Origin: Roseovarius sp.
GTDB lineage: Bacteria; Pseudomonadota; Alphaproteobacteria; Rhodobacterales; Rhodobacteraceae
Reading direction: 5' to 3'
Assembly (NCBI GenBank): GCA_029212365.1
Contig: JARGOC010000014.1
Location: 1-64,000 of the forward strand
Length of the DNA: 64,000 bases
Positions 18,930 to 27,871 of this stretch are shown here, in pieces. Within the stretch, counting starts at the first letter, position 1; every line of letters begins with the position of its first letter. The position numbers and the translations under genes were made by a program. The notes beneath the pieces are model-generated. The model searched no databases. It was not told the DNA's origin and worked only from the letters and a program-made list of their open reading frames with translations.

Positions 18930-19748
18930 ATGCACCGGTATCTACTGACCCTTGTGACTCTGATCTGCCTGCCCTTTGGGGCGGTGCAGGCCAATGAAAC
19001 CCTGGCCGACATCCGGCAGGAACTTTCGGTGCTGTATGTCGAAATACAAAAGCTGAACCGCGAGTTGTCCACCACCGGCACGACAGGCACGGTTGCGGGC
19101 GGCGACAGCCTGCTGGACCGCGTGAACGCGATCGAAAGCGAGCTGGCGCGGCTGACCTCCAAGACCGAAGATCTGGAGTTTCGTATCGGCGCTGTGGTCA
19201 AGGACGGCACCAACCGCATTGGCGATCTTGAGTTTCGCCTGTGCGAACTTGAGGCCGATTGCGATCTGAGCCAACTCAGCGAAGGCACAACGCTGGGCGG
19301 CGTAGAGGTCACTGGCGCAACCACGACGACAGGGCAGACAACCGATCAGCCCGAGGTGCAAATGGCCGTAGGTGAAGAGGCCGATTTCAATCTGGCCGAA
19401 GAGGCCCTGGCCGCAGGCAACTGGGCCGAGGCAGCGCAGATGTTTGAAACCTTTCGCCAAAACTATCCCGGTGGCCCACTCACTGACAAAGCGGGCATTA
19501 TGCGCGGCGATGCGCTTGAGGGGGCGGGTGATCTGACCGGCGCGGCGCGTGCTTATCTTGATGTGTTCAGCACCGCGCCAGATGGGCCAATGGCCCCTGA
19601 TGCTCTGTATAATCTAGGCCGGTCTCTGGGGCGGATCGGCCAGACCGACGAGGCCTGCGTGACGCTGGGAGAAGTCGAAGTGCGCTATCCCTCCTCAGAC
19701 GCGGTGCTTGAGGCGCAATCGGCGATGCGCAACATCGGCTGCCAGTGA
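18930..19748 (+). CDS. cpoB: Cell division coordinator CpoB (YbgF), TPR protein of the Tol-Pal operon
   Basis: A signal peptide (MHRYLLTLVTLICLPFGAVQA) is followed by a coiled-coil segment at about 25-75 and a Cys/Thr-rich linker. Tetratricopeptide repeats occupy about 150-270 (FNLAEEALAAGNWAEAAQMFETF, MAPDALYNLGRSLGRIG). In the family it coordinates Tol-Pal constriction with septal peptidoglycan synthesis. The stop overlaps the GTG start of tilS by four bases, so the two are translationally coupled. Confidence 0.92.
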   Translation: MHRYLLTLVTLICLPFGAVQANETLADIRQELSVLYVEIQKLNRELSTTGTTGTVAGGDSLLDRVNAIESELARLTSKTEDLEFRIGAVVKDGTNRIGDLEFRLCELEADCDLSQLSEGTTLGGVEVTGATTTTGQTTDQPEVQMAVGEEADFNLAEEALAAGNWAEAAQMFETFRQNYPGGPLTDKAGIMRGDALEGAGDLTGAARAYLDVFSTAPDGPMAPDALYNLGRSLGRIGQTDEACVTLGEVEVRYPSSDAVLEAQSAMRNIGCQ

Positions 19749-20995
19749 GCGTTGACGCCACTGATCTAAGCCGCCTGATTGCCGGGCATTTTACGCAGGA
19801 TCCTCCGGACACTCTGGGCGTCGCTGTGTCTGGCGGCAGTGATTCCGTTGCATTGCTTGTTTTGTTGCACGACTGGTCGCAATCTGGTGGGCCGCGCCTG
19901 CATGGGGTGAGCGTGGATCATGGCCTGCGCCCCGAATCCGCTGGGGAAGCTGAAGATGTGGCCAAGCTTTGCGCCTCGCTCAACATCCCGCATAAAACCC
20001 TGCATTGGCATTGGGATGGCGCCGGTAACCTGCCAGACCAGGCGCGCCGTGGCCGCTATGACGCAATGGCAGAGTGGGCCACAGACAAGGGCATCCATGA
20101 CATAGCTCTGGGCCACACACAGGATGATCTGGCGGAAACCTTTCTGATGCGATTGTCGCGTGGGGCAGGGCTGGACGGCCTGTCGGCCATGGCCGCGCGG
20201 CGTCAGGTGAAAGGTGTCACGCTTCATCGCCCGATGCTGAGTATTCCCCGCTTGGCCTTGCGCGATGTTCTGACAAAGCGCGCCATTTCTTGGGCCGATG
20301 ACCCCAGCAATGATGACCCCGCCTATGACCGCACCCAAGCGCGACGGGCGCTCAACACCCTTGCGCCTTTGGGGATCACGTCACCGGGGCTGGCCAATGT
20401 CGCCCAAAACCTGCGAGAGGCGCGGGACGCACTTGCGCAGGTGGCGGTGAGGCTGGCCTGTGACATCGTGAGCATTGATGCAGGCGACATTCTGATGACG
20501 CGCGCCGCGCTGTTGGACCAACCCGCCGAGTTGCAGCGCCGTCTGGTGCAGGCTGCGCTTCAATGGGTTGGCAATGATGGCTACCCGCCGCGTGGCCCGG
20601 CCCTGATGCGCGCGCTAAATGCTGTGCAGACAGGCGAGGCGTGCACGCTGCATGGCTGCCGCCTTTTGATCCGCAACACGCATTTACGCATCACACGCGA
20701 ATGGAGCGCCGTTGAGGGGCTGCGGTGCAACACAGATGAAATCTGGGACGCGCGCTGGCAATTTCACGGACCCGAAACGGGTGAATTATACATCACTGCC
20801 TTGGGCGAATCCGGCCTGAAACACTGCCCTGATCGCAAGGCCAGCGGCCGGCCCGCTGCCAGCCTGATCGCCAGCCCGGCAATCTGGCAAGGTGATACTC
20901 TGGTTGCGGCCCCTCTTGCTGGCCTGTCCAATGGCTGGCGTACAACACGGCTTCATGACGCTGCTGACTACAATGCCGCACTATTATCGCATTGA
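19745..20995 (+). CDS. tilS: tRNA(Ile)-lysidine synthetase
   Basis: TilS converts C34 of the CAU-anticodon tRNA-Ile to lysidine, allowing AUA decoding. The PP-loop AVSGGSDSVALLVLL at about 27-41 binds ATP. GHTQDDLAETFLMRLSRG and the AISWADDPSNDDP motif are typical of the family. At 416 residues it includes the central and C-terminal tRNA-recognition parts, though the C-terminal region is weakly conserved. The GTG start at 19745 overlaps the cpoB stop. Confidence 0.93.
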   Translation: MSVDATDLSRLIAGHFTQDPPDTLGVAVSGGSDSVALLVLLHDWSQSGGPRLHGVSVDHGLRPESAGEAEDVAKLCASLNIPHKTLHWHWDGAGNLPDQARRGRYDAMAEWATDKGIHDIALGHTQDDLAETFLMRLSRGAGLDGLSAMAARRQVKGVTLHRPMLSIPRLALRDVLTKRAISWADDPSNDDPAYDRTQARRALNTLAPLGITSPGLANVAQNLREARDALAQVAVRLACDIVSIDAGDILMTRAALLDQPAELQRRLVQAALQWVGNDGYPPRGPALMRALNAVQTGEACTLHGCRLLIRNTHLRITREWSAVEGLRCNTDEIWDARWQFHGPETGELYITALGESGLKHCPDRKASGRPAASLIASPAIWQGDTLVAAPLAGLSNGWRTTRLHDAADYNAALLSH

Positions 20996-21074
20996 ACAAA
21001 CGCTTATGATCTCTATTTAAGAACGGTACGCCCTGTGATAGAGCAGGAGCGATCCGAAATTTGGGAGATTTTCC

Positions 21075-23003
21075 TTGGGCAACGCACGAAATATCGCCTT
21101 CTGGCTGGTTCTGTTCCTGCTGATTCTGGCGCTGTTTAATTTGTTTTCAGGCTCGGGCAACACGTTGCAAAGCCAGACGGTAAAATATTCTGAGTTCGTC
21201 GAGCAGGTGAACGCAGGTAATATCAGCAACGTCACCATTGACGGTGAAAACGTGCGCTTTAAAGGGTCCGATGGCAAAGATTATTTGACCATCAAGCCAA
21301 GTGACGCCGAGCCGACCAACATGTTGATCGAAAAAGGCGTGACCCTATCCGCCGAAAGCCAGGAACAATCTGGGTTCCAGACGTTCCTGCTTTCGCTGCT
21401 GCCCTTCTTGTTGCTGATCGGTGTGTGGATCTATTTCATGAACCGCATGCAAGGCGGCGGCAAAGGTGGCGCGATGGGCTTTGGTAAATCCAAGGCCAAG
21501 ATGCTGACCGAAAAACATGGCCGTGTGACGTTTGATGACGTGGCGGGCATTGACGAGGCCAAGGAAGAGCTGGAAGAAATCGTTGAGTTCCTGCGCAACC
21601 CTCAGAAATTCTCGCGCCTTGGCGGTAAAATCCCCAAAGGCGCTTTGCTGGTAGGCCCTCCGGGTACGGGTAAAACCCTGCTGGCGCGCGCTATCGCGGG
21701 TGAGGCGGGTGTGCCGTTCTTCACCATCTCCGGTTCGGATTTTGTTGAAATGTTTGTGGGTGTTGGTGCATCGCGTGTGCGTGACATGTTTGAACAGGCC
21801 AAGAAAAACGCGCCCTGTATCGTGTTCATTGATGAAATTGACGCTGTCGGTCGCCACCGTGGTGCCGGATATGGCGGCGGCAATGACGAACGTGAACAGA
21901 CGCTCAACCAATTGCTGGTGGAAATGGACGGCTTTGAAGCCAACGAAGGCGTGATCATCATCGCCGCCACCAACCGCAAGGATGTGCTGGACCCTGCTTT
22001 GCTGCGTCCGGGCCGGTTTGACCGTCAGGTCACCGTGCCGAACCCAGACATCAAAGGCCGCGAGAAGATCCTCGGTGTGCATGCGCGCAAAACGCCGCTT
22101 GGCCCAGACGTAGACCTGCGCATCATTGCGCGTGGCTCGCCGGGTTTTTCGGGTGCTGATCTGGCCAATCTGGTGAACGAGGCTGCGCTGATGGCTGCGC
22201 GCATCGGGCGCCGATTTGTCACTATGACGGATTTTGAAAACGCCAAAGACAAGGTCATGATGGGGGCAGAGCGCCGTTCCATGGTGTTGACCGATGACCA
22301 GAAGGAAAAGACCGCCTATCACGAAGCAGGCCATGCCATCGTTGGGCTAACTTTGCCGCAATGTGACCCAGTTTATAAGGCGACGATTATTCCGCGTGGC
22401 GGTGCTCTGGGCATGGTTGTATCCCTGCCTGAGATTGACCGCCTGAACTGGCACAAGTCCGAATGCGAAGAAAAGCTGGCCATGACCATGGCTGGCAAGG
22501 CTGCGGAAATCATCAAATACGGACCTGAGAATGTGTCAAACGGCCCGGCGGGTGATATTCAACAGGCCAGTGGGCTGGCGCGTGCGATGGTGCTGCGCTG
22601 GGGCATGTCCGATAAAATCGGCAATATTGATTACGAACAGGCCCATGAGGGTTATATGGGCAACGGGGCAGGTGGGTTCTCGATTTCGGCCCATACCAAA
22701 GAGCTGATCGAGGGCGAAGTCAAACGCATGATCGATGACAGCTATGACACTGCCTTTAAAATCCTGAACGACCGCAAGGAAGATTGGGAACGTCTGGCGC
22801 AGGGCCTGTTGGAATACGAAACCCTGACCGGCGAAGAGATTGAGCGAGTGATCCGGGGCGAGCCGCCTGAGGATGACAGCAGTGATGCGGGCAATACCCC
22901 TGAAGCTGCTGAAACCCCATCCGTCACCGCAATCCCGAAAACCAAACCCAAGTCAGACCCTGACCTGGGCAAAGGTGGGCCGGAGCCTGAGCCTTCGGCG
23001 TGA
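21075..23003 (+). CDS. ftsH: ATP-dependent zinc metalloprotease FtsH
   Basis: This hexameric inner-membrane AAA+ protease degrades damaged membrane proteins and selected cytosolic regulators. Two membrane helices (about 8-25 and 105-122) flank a periplasmic domain. The AAA module has GPPGTGKT at about 195-202, [11 protein letters not shown] and the LLRPGRFDR arginine-finger region. The zinc site HEAGH is near 416-420. The start is TTG at 21075, supported by GGGAGATTTTCC just upstream and the usual N-terminus [10 protein letters not shown]. The stop overlaps the next gene's GTG start. Confidence 0.96.
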   Translation: MGNARNIAFWLVLFLLILALFNLFSGSGNTLQSQTVKYSEFVEQVNAGNISNVTIDGENVRFKGSDGKDYLTIKPSDAEPTNMLIEKGVTLSAESQEQSGFQTFLLSLLPFLLLIGVWIYFMNRMQGGGKGGAMGFGKSKAKMLTEKHGRVTFDDVAGIDEAKEELEEIVEFLRNPQKFSRLGGKIPKGALLVGPPGTGKTLLARAIAGEAGVPFFTISGSDFVEMFVGVGASRVRDMFEQAKKNAPCIVFIDEIDAVGRHRGAGYGGGNDEREQTLNQLLVEMDGFEANEGVIIIAATNRKDVLDPALLRPGRFDRQVTVPNPDIKGREKILGVHARKTPLGPDVDLRIIARGSPGFSGADLANLVNEAALMAARIGRRFVTMTDFENAKDKVMMGAERRSMVLTDDQKEKTAYHEAGHAIVGLTLPQCDPVYKATIIPRGGALGMVVSLPEIDRLNWHKSECEEKLAMTMAGKAAEIIKYGPENVSNGPAGDIQQASGLARAMVLRWGMSDKIGNIDYEQAHEGYMGNGAGGFSISAHTKELIEGEVKRMIDDSYDTAFKILNDRKEDWERLAQGLLEYETLTGEEIERVIRGEPPEDDSSDAGNTPEAAETPSVTAIPKTKPKSDPDLGKGGPEPEPSA

Positions 23004-23785
23004 GCAGGGTTAAAACATCCCTTGACTGGAACCCCGGCGCTTATGCCCGGTTCCGCGACCTCCGGTTAAGGCCGGGGCTGGATCTGCTGAATGCAGTGGG
23101 CCAGATGGGTGCCGGTGAGATTGTCGATCTGGGCTGCGGTAATGGTGCAATGGGCGAGGCGCTGGCCGCACGCGCGGGCGGGCGTGACGTGGTTGGTGTT
23201 GATGCCTCACCTGCGATGCTGGCCAAGGCGCGACAGGCGCAGGGCTATGGTGCCATGCAACAGGCCAACATCACGGATTGGCACCCCCGTCGCACACCCG
23301 GTTTGATCTTTTCAAACGCGGTGCTGCATTGGGTGGGAAACCACGAACAGCTATTGCCAAAACTTGCACGGATGCTGGGCAAAGGCGGCACATTGGCCGT
23401 GCAGATGCCACATCAAAACAAGGCGCCTTCGCACCGCGTCTGGTTAAGTCTGGTCGAAGAACTGTTTCCCGGACGGGTTGAAAAGATGGGCACGCCTGGC
23501 GTCATGGCCCCGGTCAAATATGACGAACTACTGGCGCCCCTCGGCCGGTTTCGCCTGTGGGAAACTGAATATTATCAGCGTCTTATGGCTGAGCCGGGCA
23601 GCCACCCAGTGCGCCGTTTTACCGAAAGCACCTATGCCCGCCCGATCCTGCAAGCGCTTGATCCGGATGAAAAAGCCGACCTGATCACCCGCTATGAGGA
23701 GGTGATGCAAGCCGCCTATCCGGTGCGCGGCGATGGCTCGGTGCTGTTCCCGTTCCGGCGCATGTTCTTCACCCTCACAATCTGA
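23000..23785 (+). CDS. Class I SAM-dependent methyltransferase, trans-aconitate methyltransferase-like
   Basis: The 261-residue protein has the SAM-binding loop [16 protein letters not shown], the acidic strand [11 protein letters not shown], and the Tam-like motifs [24 protein letters not shown] and [18 protein letters not shown]. These closely resemble trans-aconitate 2-methyltransferase, which detoxifies trans-aconitate by monomethylation. A different small-acid substrate cannot be excluded. The GTG start overlaps the ftsH stop (GTGA), so it is co-translated with ftsH. Confidence 0.82.
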   Translation: MSRVKTSLDWNPGAYARFRDLRLRPGLDLLNAVGQMGAGEIVDLGCGNGAMGEALAARAGGRDVVGVDASPAMLAKARQAQGYGAMQQANITDWHPRRTPGLIFSNAVLHWVGNHEQLLPKLARMLGKGGTLAVQMPHQNKAPSHRVWLSLVEELFPGRVEKMGTPGVMAPVKYDELLAPLGRFRLWETEYYQRLMAEPGSHPVRRFTESTYARPILQALDPDEKADLITRYEEVMQAAYPVRGDGSVLFPFRRMFFTLTI

Positions 23786-23925
23786 ACTGGCCCAGTCCCT
23801 GTATGAGGGATGATGATGGGTTGCATCACGAGATAGCGATTGACCGCCCCCTTTAGGTTGAGGGACACTGGTGCCATAACCACCCAAATCATTACGATTT
23901 CGTGCACCCATTCGGAGATTTCATT

Positions 23926-24516
23926 ATGCCCGCTTTGATCCCCACCGACCATTATGCAACTGTCACCTGGTTGGGGCAGGTTTCGGGGCAGACAACAAAC
24001 ATCCGTTCTGCGCCCATTGCGTCATCTGAGGTGAGTTTTGCAGGCATCGAAGGTGACGTGCATTCGGGCCTGACGCGCCCATCATGTGTGCGTGTTACCT
24101 CGCAGCATCCCGAAGGCACTGAAATTGCCAATGCGCGTCAGTTTTCCATCCTGTCGGCCGAGGAACTGGCCGATATCGCGGCTGAAAGCGGCCTAAAAGA
24201 GCTGCGCCCCGAGTGGCTAGGTGCCACGTTGGTTCTGTCAGGCATCCCCGATTTCACCCATGTCCCGCCATCGTCACGCCTGCAAAATGAGGCGGGCACG
24301 ACCTTGGTGGTGGATATGCTGAACCGCCCCTGCCTGTACCCGGCCAAAGAGATTGAAAAAGACATGCCGGGCTTTGGCAAGGCGTTCAAACCCGCCGCCG
24401 ATGGCCGCCGTGGAGTGACAGCCTGGGTCGAGCGCCCCGGCACGCTGAGCGTTGGCGACAAAATGCGCCTGCATATCCCGGATCAAAGGGCCTGGACCCC
24501 CGGCGCGCTCGGATAA
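23926..24516 (+). CDS. MOSC-domain protein
   Basis: The 196-residue protein has the features of the MOSC (molybdenum cofactor sulfurase C-terminal) fold: GIEGDVHSGLTRPS near residues 35-50, RQFSILSAEELADIA, and the GATLVLSGIPDFTHVPPSSRL region with MLNRPCLYP. MOSC proteins handle molybdenum-cofactor-bound sulfur or metal-sulfur chemistry. The partner is unknown. ATG 23926 is chosen after CGGAGA. It ends 13 bases before znuB, which is read in the opposite direction. Confidence 0.8.
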   Translation: MPALIPTDHYATVTWLGQVSGQTTNIRSAPIASSEVSFAGIEGDVHSGLTRPSCVRVTSQHPEGTEIANARQFSILSAEELADIAAESGLKELRPEWLGATLVLSGIPDFTHVPPSSRLQNEAGTTLVVDMLNRPCLYPAKEIEKDMPGFGKAFKPAADGRRGVTAWVERPGTLSVGDKMRLHIPDQRAWTPGALG

Positions 24517-24529
24517 GGCCTGGTTTGGC

Positions 24530-25327
24530 TTACTGATTGGTGATGCCCATCGCCCGAACCGTGCCAGTCAGGGCAAAAGCCACGCCAGCACAGCACACGA
24601 TGCTTGGCCCCGCAGGCGTGTCATAGAGGAAAGACAGCCAGACCCCCGCCAAGGCAGATGCCGAGGCAATCAGCACCGCCCCCAAGGCCATACGTTCAGG
24701 CGTACCAGCCAGAGGCCGGGCCGCCGCCGCAGGAATGATCAGCAAGGCGGCAATCAGCAAAACGCCCACCACTTTGATGGCCACAGCCACCACCAACGCC
24801 AACGCAAGGGTTAACACCAGTTGTTCGCGCTTGGGGTCGATCCCGCTGGCATAGGCCAGGTCAGAGTTCAACGTGGCTGTCAGCAATGCCTGCCAACGCC
24901 ATGCCAGCCCCGCCAATACCAATGCAGCACCAGTCCATATTACCGCCAGATCCATACGGCTGACGCTAAGTATGTCGCCAAAAAGATAGGCCACCAGATC
25001 AATACGAATTCCGTCGATCAGGGACACGGCCACCAGCCCGACCGCCAATGCCGAATGTGCCAACACGCCCAGCAGCGTGTCCATCGCATACCCCCGTGCT
25101 GTCAGGGCCGAGACAGTCAACGCCATCAACAGCGCCACCCCCAAAGCCCCCGCAAAGACCGACACAGAAAGCCCCAAGGCTATCGCCACCCCCAGGATAG
25201 CTGCATGTGCAGTGGCATCGCCAAAATAGGCCATGCGCCGCCAGACCACAAAACATCCCAGTGGTGCCGCCGCCAATGCCACACCAAGGCCCGCTAATGC
25301 CGCGCGCACCAGAAAATCGTCCAACAT
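24530..25327 (-). CDS. znuB: Zinc ABC transporter permease ZnuB
   Basis: The 265-residue polytopic protein of the metal ABC permease family has about eight hydrophobic helices. It contains RRMAYFGDATAHAAILGVA, the family's conserved segment that contacts the ATPase. Its ATG shares the last base of the znuC stop (TGATG), a typical coupled arrangement. With ZnuC and ZnuA it imports Zn2+ across the inner membrane. Expression should follow the zur-znuC-znuB transcript. Confidence 0.93.
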   Translation of the reverse strand: MLDDFLVRAALAGLGVALAAAPLGCFVVWRRMAYFGDATAHAAILGVAIALGLSVSVFAGALGVALLMALTVSALTARGYAMDTLLGVLAHSALAVGLVAVSLIDGIRIDLVAYLFGDILSVSRMDLAVIWTGAALVLAGLAWRWQALLTATLNSDLAYASGIDPKREQLVLTLALALVVAVAIKVVGVLLIAALLIIPAAAARPLAGTPERMALGAVLIASASALAGVWLSFLYDTPAGPSIVCCAGVAFALTGTVRAMGITNQ

Positions 25328-26082
25328 CAGAGCGCCTCCTCAGCAAGTGGATCTTGGGCACAACCATGGCCGTGATGGGCGTGATCGTGGTCATGATCAT
25401 GCCGGTATAGCGCCAATGCGCCGCCGGTGCCCGACCCAAAGATCGCGCGATATTCCGGGGCCGAGGCCACATACTCGGGCTGGCCTTCACAGCAGACATG
25501 CCCATTGAGGCACACAACCCTGTCGCTGGCGCTCATCACCACATGTAATTCGTGGCTCACCATCAGCACAGCACACCCCATATCGGCACGCACCTCTTCG
25601 ATCTGACGATAAAACGCCGCTGATCCAGGTTGATCCAAGCCCTGCGTGGCCTCGTCCAGGATCAACAGATCAGGCGTTTCAATCAATGCATGCGCCAGCA
25701 GAACCCGTTGAAATTGCCCCCCTGACAGATCGGCCATCTGCCGATCCTCTAGGCCTGACAGCCCGGCGCGCTCCAGTGCTGCGTCAATCGCAGCGGCTTT
25801 GTGGCGGCGCGGCAGGCCCATGAAACGCCGCACAGTCATTGGCAGCGTCGGGTCGATATGCAGCTTTTGTGGCACATAGCCAATGCGCAAATCAGCGGCG
25901 CGGATGATTTCCCCGCTGACAGCAACAGCCCCAATCAGGCTGCGCAACAGCGTTGATTTGCCTGATCCATTTGGGCCGACAATGGTGACGATCTCGCCCC
26001 GGTCGATATGAAAATCCACATGGTGCAGCACCGTTTGGCGGCCCAAGGTAACCGACAACCCTTTGGTTTCAATCAATCTCAT
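25327..26082 (-). CDS. znuC: Zinc ABC transporter ATP-binding protein ZnuC
   Basis: It has Walker A GPNGSGKST, signature LSGGQFQRVLLAHAL, Walker B LLILDEATQGLD and switch histidine (SHELHVVM). The C-terminus is a His/Asp-rich tail (HDHDHDHAHHGHG), which fits metal binding and a zinc role. ATG 26082 (MRLIETKGLSV) overlaps the zur stop as ATGA. The longer frame from 26109 lies inside zur and is rejected. Confidence 0.93.
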   Translation of the reverse strand: MRLIETKGLSVTLGRQTVLHHVDFHIDRGEIVTIVGPNGSGKSTLLRSLIGAVAVSGEIIRAADLRIGYVPQKLHIDPTLPMTVRRFMGLPRRHKAAAIDAALERAGLSGLEDRQMADLSGGQFQRVLLAHALIETPDLLILDEATQGLDQPGSAAFYRQIEEVRADMGCAVLMVSHELHVVMSASDRVVCLNGHVCCEGQPEYVASAPEYRAIFGSGTGGALALYRHDHDHDHAHHGHGCAQDPLAEEAL

Positions 26083-26558
26083 TGCGCTGCTCTCTGGCAC
26101 GCAGGGCACAGGCCCAAGGCCTCGATGGCGGCTTGTTCAATGACAAAGCCACTGTCGGATATCGCCTGTCCCAGCACCTTTCGGGCCGGGTCAGCATCGG
26201 CTTCGGCCACCGCATCACAGGCCCGGCAAATCAAAAAGGCAGGGGTGTGATCCTGCCCCATATGTGCGCAGGCGATAAAGGCATTCAGCCGTTCGATCTT
26301 GTGGGCAAAGTGATGGCGCACCAGAAAATCCAGCGCGCGGTAAACCACAGGCGGCTGCGAGCCCAAATCTTCGGAGCGCAATATATCAAGGATGTCATAG
26401 GCCCCCATCGCGCGGTGTTGTTGCAACAGAATTTCCAACACACGCCGCCGCACCGGTGTGAACTGCAATGAATGATCTGCGCAATAGGCATCCACGGCCT
26501 TCAACCCGCTGCGGATACAGGTCTTATGATCGTGTTGCTTAAATCCAACTGGGTCCAT
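26079..26558 (-). CDS. zur: Zinc uptake regulator Zur (Fur family)
   Basis: The 159-residue Fur-like repressor has a winged helix (LQFTPVRRRVLEILL, YDILDILRSEDLGSQPPVVYRALDFLV). Two CxxC pairs (CRAC and CPAC) bind structural zinc, and the sensing segment contains ACAHMGQDHTPAF. The order zur-znuC-znuB, divergent from znuA, identifies the metal as zinc. ATG 26558 (MDPVGFKQHD) is chosen over a TTG five codons upstream. Zn-bound Zur is expected to repress both divergent transcripts through the operator at 26591-26617. Confidence 0.9.
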   Translation of the reverse strand: MDPVGFKQHDHKTCIRSGLKAVDAYCADHSLQFTPVRRRVLEILLQQHRAMGAYDILDILRSEDLGSQPPVVYRALDFLVRHHFAHKIERLNAFIACAHMGQDHTPAFLICRACDAVAEADADPARKVLGQAISDSGFVIEQAAIEALGLCPACQRAAQ

Positions 26559-26590
26559 GAGAACGGCCTTCAAGTGTGAGATTATTGAGT

Positions 26591-26617
26591 TGATATGTTA
26601 TAAGGTAACATGTAACA
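26591..26617. promoter_or_regulatory. Zur operator between zur-znuCB and znuA
   Basis: Core TGTTATAAGGTAACA (26596-26610) is an imperfect palindrome (TGTTA-TAAGG-TAACA) flanked by further TGATA and TGTAACA half-sites. It resembles alphaproteobacterial Zur boxes and lies in the only spacer between the two divergent zinc transcripts. Assignment rests on position and sequence resemblance. Confidence 0.75.
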
Positions 26618-26656
26618 AACCCCTGTTCTTTTCAACTCCAATATACAGGATTAGAT

Positions 26657-27757
26657 ATGCTGCGACACATCACTTTGCTTTTTAGCCTTACTGTCGGGAC
26701 AATGACACAGGCAGAGACACCGATTGTCGTGACCGACATCGCCCCAGTTCATTCGCTCGTGTCAAGGGTGATGCAAGGGGTCGGCACGCCTGATCTGATC
26801 ATCCCACAAACGTCTTCGCCGCATGGCTATGCGATGCGCCCGTCACAGGCGGCCGCCTTGCAAGACGCGCGGTTGGTGGTGTGGATGGGGCCGGGCCTGT
26901 CACCTTGGTTGGAGGATCCGCTGGCCACATTGGCACCGGACGCACAGCACATGAACCTGATGGAGGCGCACGGCACGCATATCTTGCCCTGGCGCGAGGG
27001 CGCTAGTTTTGACGTCGAAGGCCATGATGACGAAGATCATGCTGATGAAGGTCATGAAGACGAGGGCCACGATCACGAAGATCACGCTGACGAAGGCCAC
27101 GATCACGAAGGCCATGATGACGAAGATCATGCTGATGAAGCCCACGATGACCATGGCCACGACGAGGAAGATCATGCTGAGGAAGCCCACGCTGAGGAAG
27201 GTCATGATGACGACCATGGCCACGATCATGGCCATGACCATGATGGCCCAGACCCACACGCCTGGCTTGATCCACAAAATGCTGCCCTGTGGCTGGGTGA
27301 AATCGCCGTGGCCTTGGGGGCTCTTGATCCTGAAAATGCCGCCATTTATCTGGCCAATGCCACCACTGGGCAGGCCGAGCTTGCACGCCTGAGCGAAGAA
27401 ATTTCTGCTCAGCTTTCCACTTTGGATGACCCTCGTTTTGTGGTTTCACATGATGCCCTGCACTATTTTGAGGCACGGTTTGATGTTCATGCCAGGGGGG
27501 CAGTTGCCGATGGTGATGCCGCAGCTCCTGGGGCTGCACGGCTCTCAAATCTCAAGAAAGTCATGCAGGATCAGGCCATTACCTGCATTATGGTCGAGCC
27601 GGGCACCAACACCGACCGGCTTGGCGCCATCTTCGATTCGCAGATGCACTTTGGCGAGATTGACCTTCTGGGGCAAAGGCAAACCTTGGGCGTAACCCTT
27701 TATCCGGGTCTGTTGCGGGCCATTGCACAAAATATATCGGCCTGTGCGGTGCACTGA
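26657..27757 (+). CDS. znuA: Zinc ABC transporter periplasmic binding protein ZnuA
   Basis: A short signal peptide (MLRHITLLFSLTVGTMTQA) precedes a cluster A-I metal-binding protein. Likely zinc ligands include His56 (SSPHGY), the histidine of DPHAWLDPQNA near 205, and the histidine of VSHDALHYF. An unusually long His/Asp/Glu-rich loop, about residues 121-201 with about 21 histidines, sits between the first and second ligands. In ZnuA proteins this loop collects or senses Zn2+. At 366 residues the protein is longer than most because of this loop. Confidence 0.94.
   Translation: MLRHITLLFSLTVGTMTQAETPIVVTDIAPVHSLVSRVMQGVGTPDLIIPQTSSPHGYAMRPSQAAALQDARLVVWMGPGLSPWLEDPLATLAPDAQHMNLMEAHGTHILPWREGASFDVEGHDDEDHADEGHEDEGHDHEDHADEGHDHEGHDDEDHADEAHDDHGHDEEDHAEEAHAEEGHDDDHGHDHGHDHDGPDPHAWLDPQNAALWLGEIAVALGALDPENAAIYLANATTGQAELARLSEEISAQLSTLDDPRFVVSHDALHYFEARFDVHARGAVADGDAAAPGAARLSNLKKVMQDQAITCIMVEPGTNTDRLGAIFDSQMHFGEIDLLGQRQTLGVTLYPGLLRAIAQNISACAVH
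27003..27243 (+). repeat. Degenerate short tandem repeats encoding the ZnuA His-rich loop
   Basis: The DNA consists of imperfect 12- to 18-base units built on GGCCATGATGACGAAGATCA-like words. It encodes alternating GHDDEDHADE-type residues. Such arrays can change length by slippage, so the loop length may vary between strains. All repeats stay in frame here. Confidence 0.7.
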
Positions 27758-27871
27758 CACCACTCTCTACGCGGCGTAAAACTTGCGTACCGGCGCTAAA
27801 CCACTCATGTTGAGCGCTAGGGAATGCGATGCCCGGCATTAGACCGGGCCGCCGACAGGGAGGTATGGCCG

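Noticed and set aside
26900..27548. Long His-rich and Met/Ile-rich antisense frames opposite znuA
   Set aside because: These are by-products of the repetitive znuA loop DNA. They lack ribosome sites and normal protein composition.
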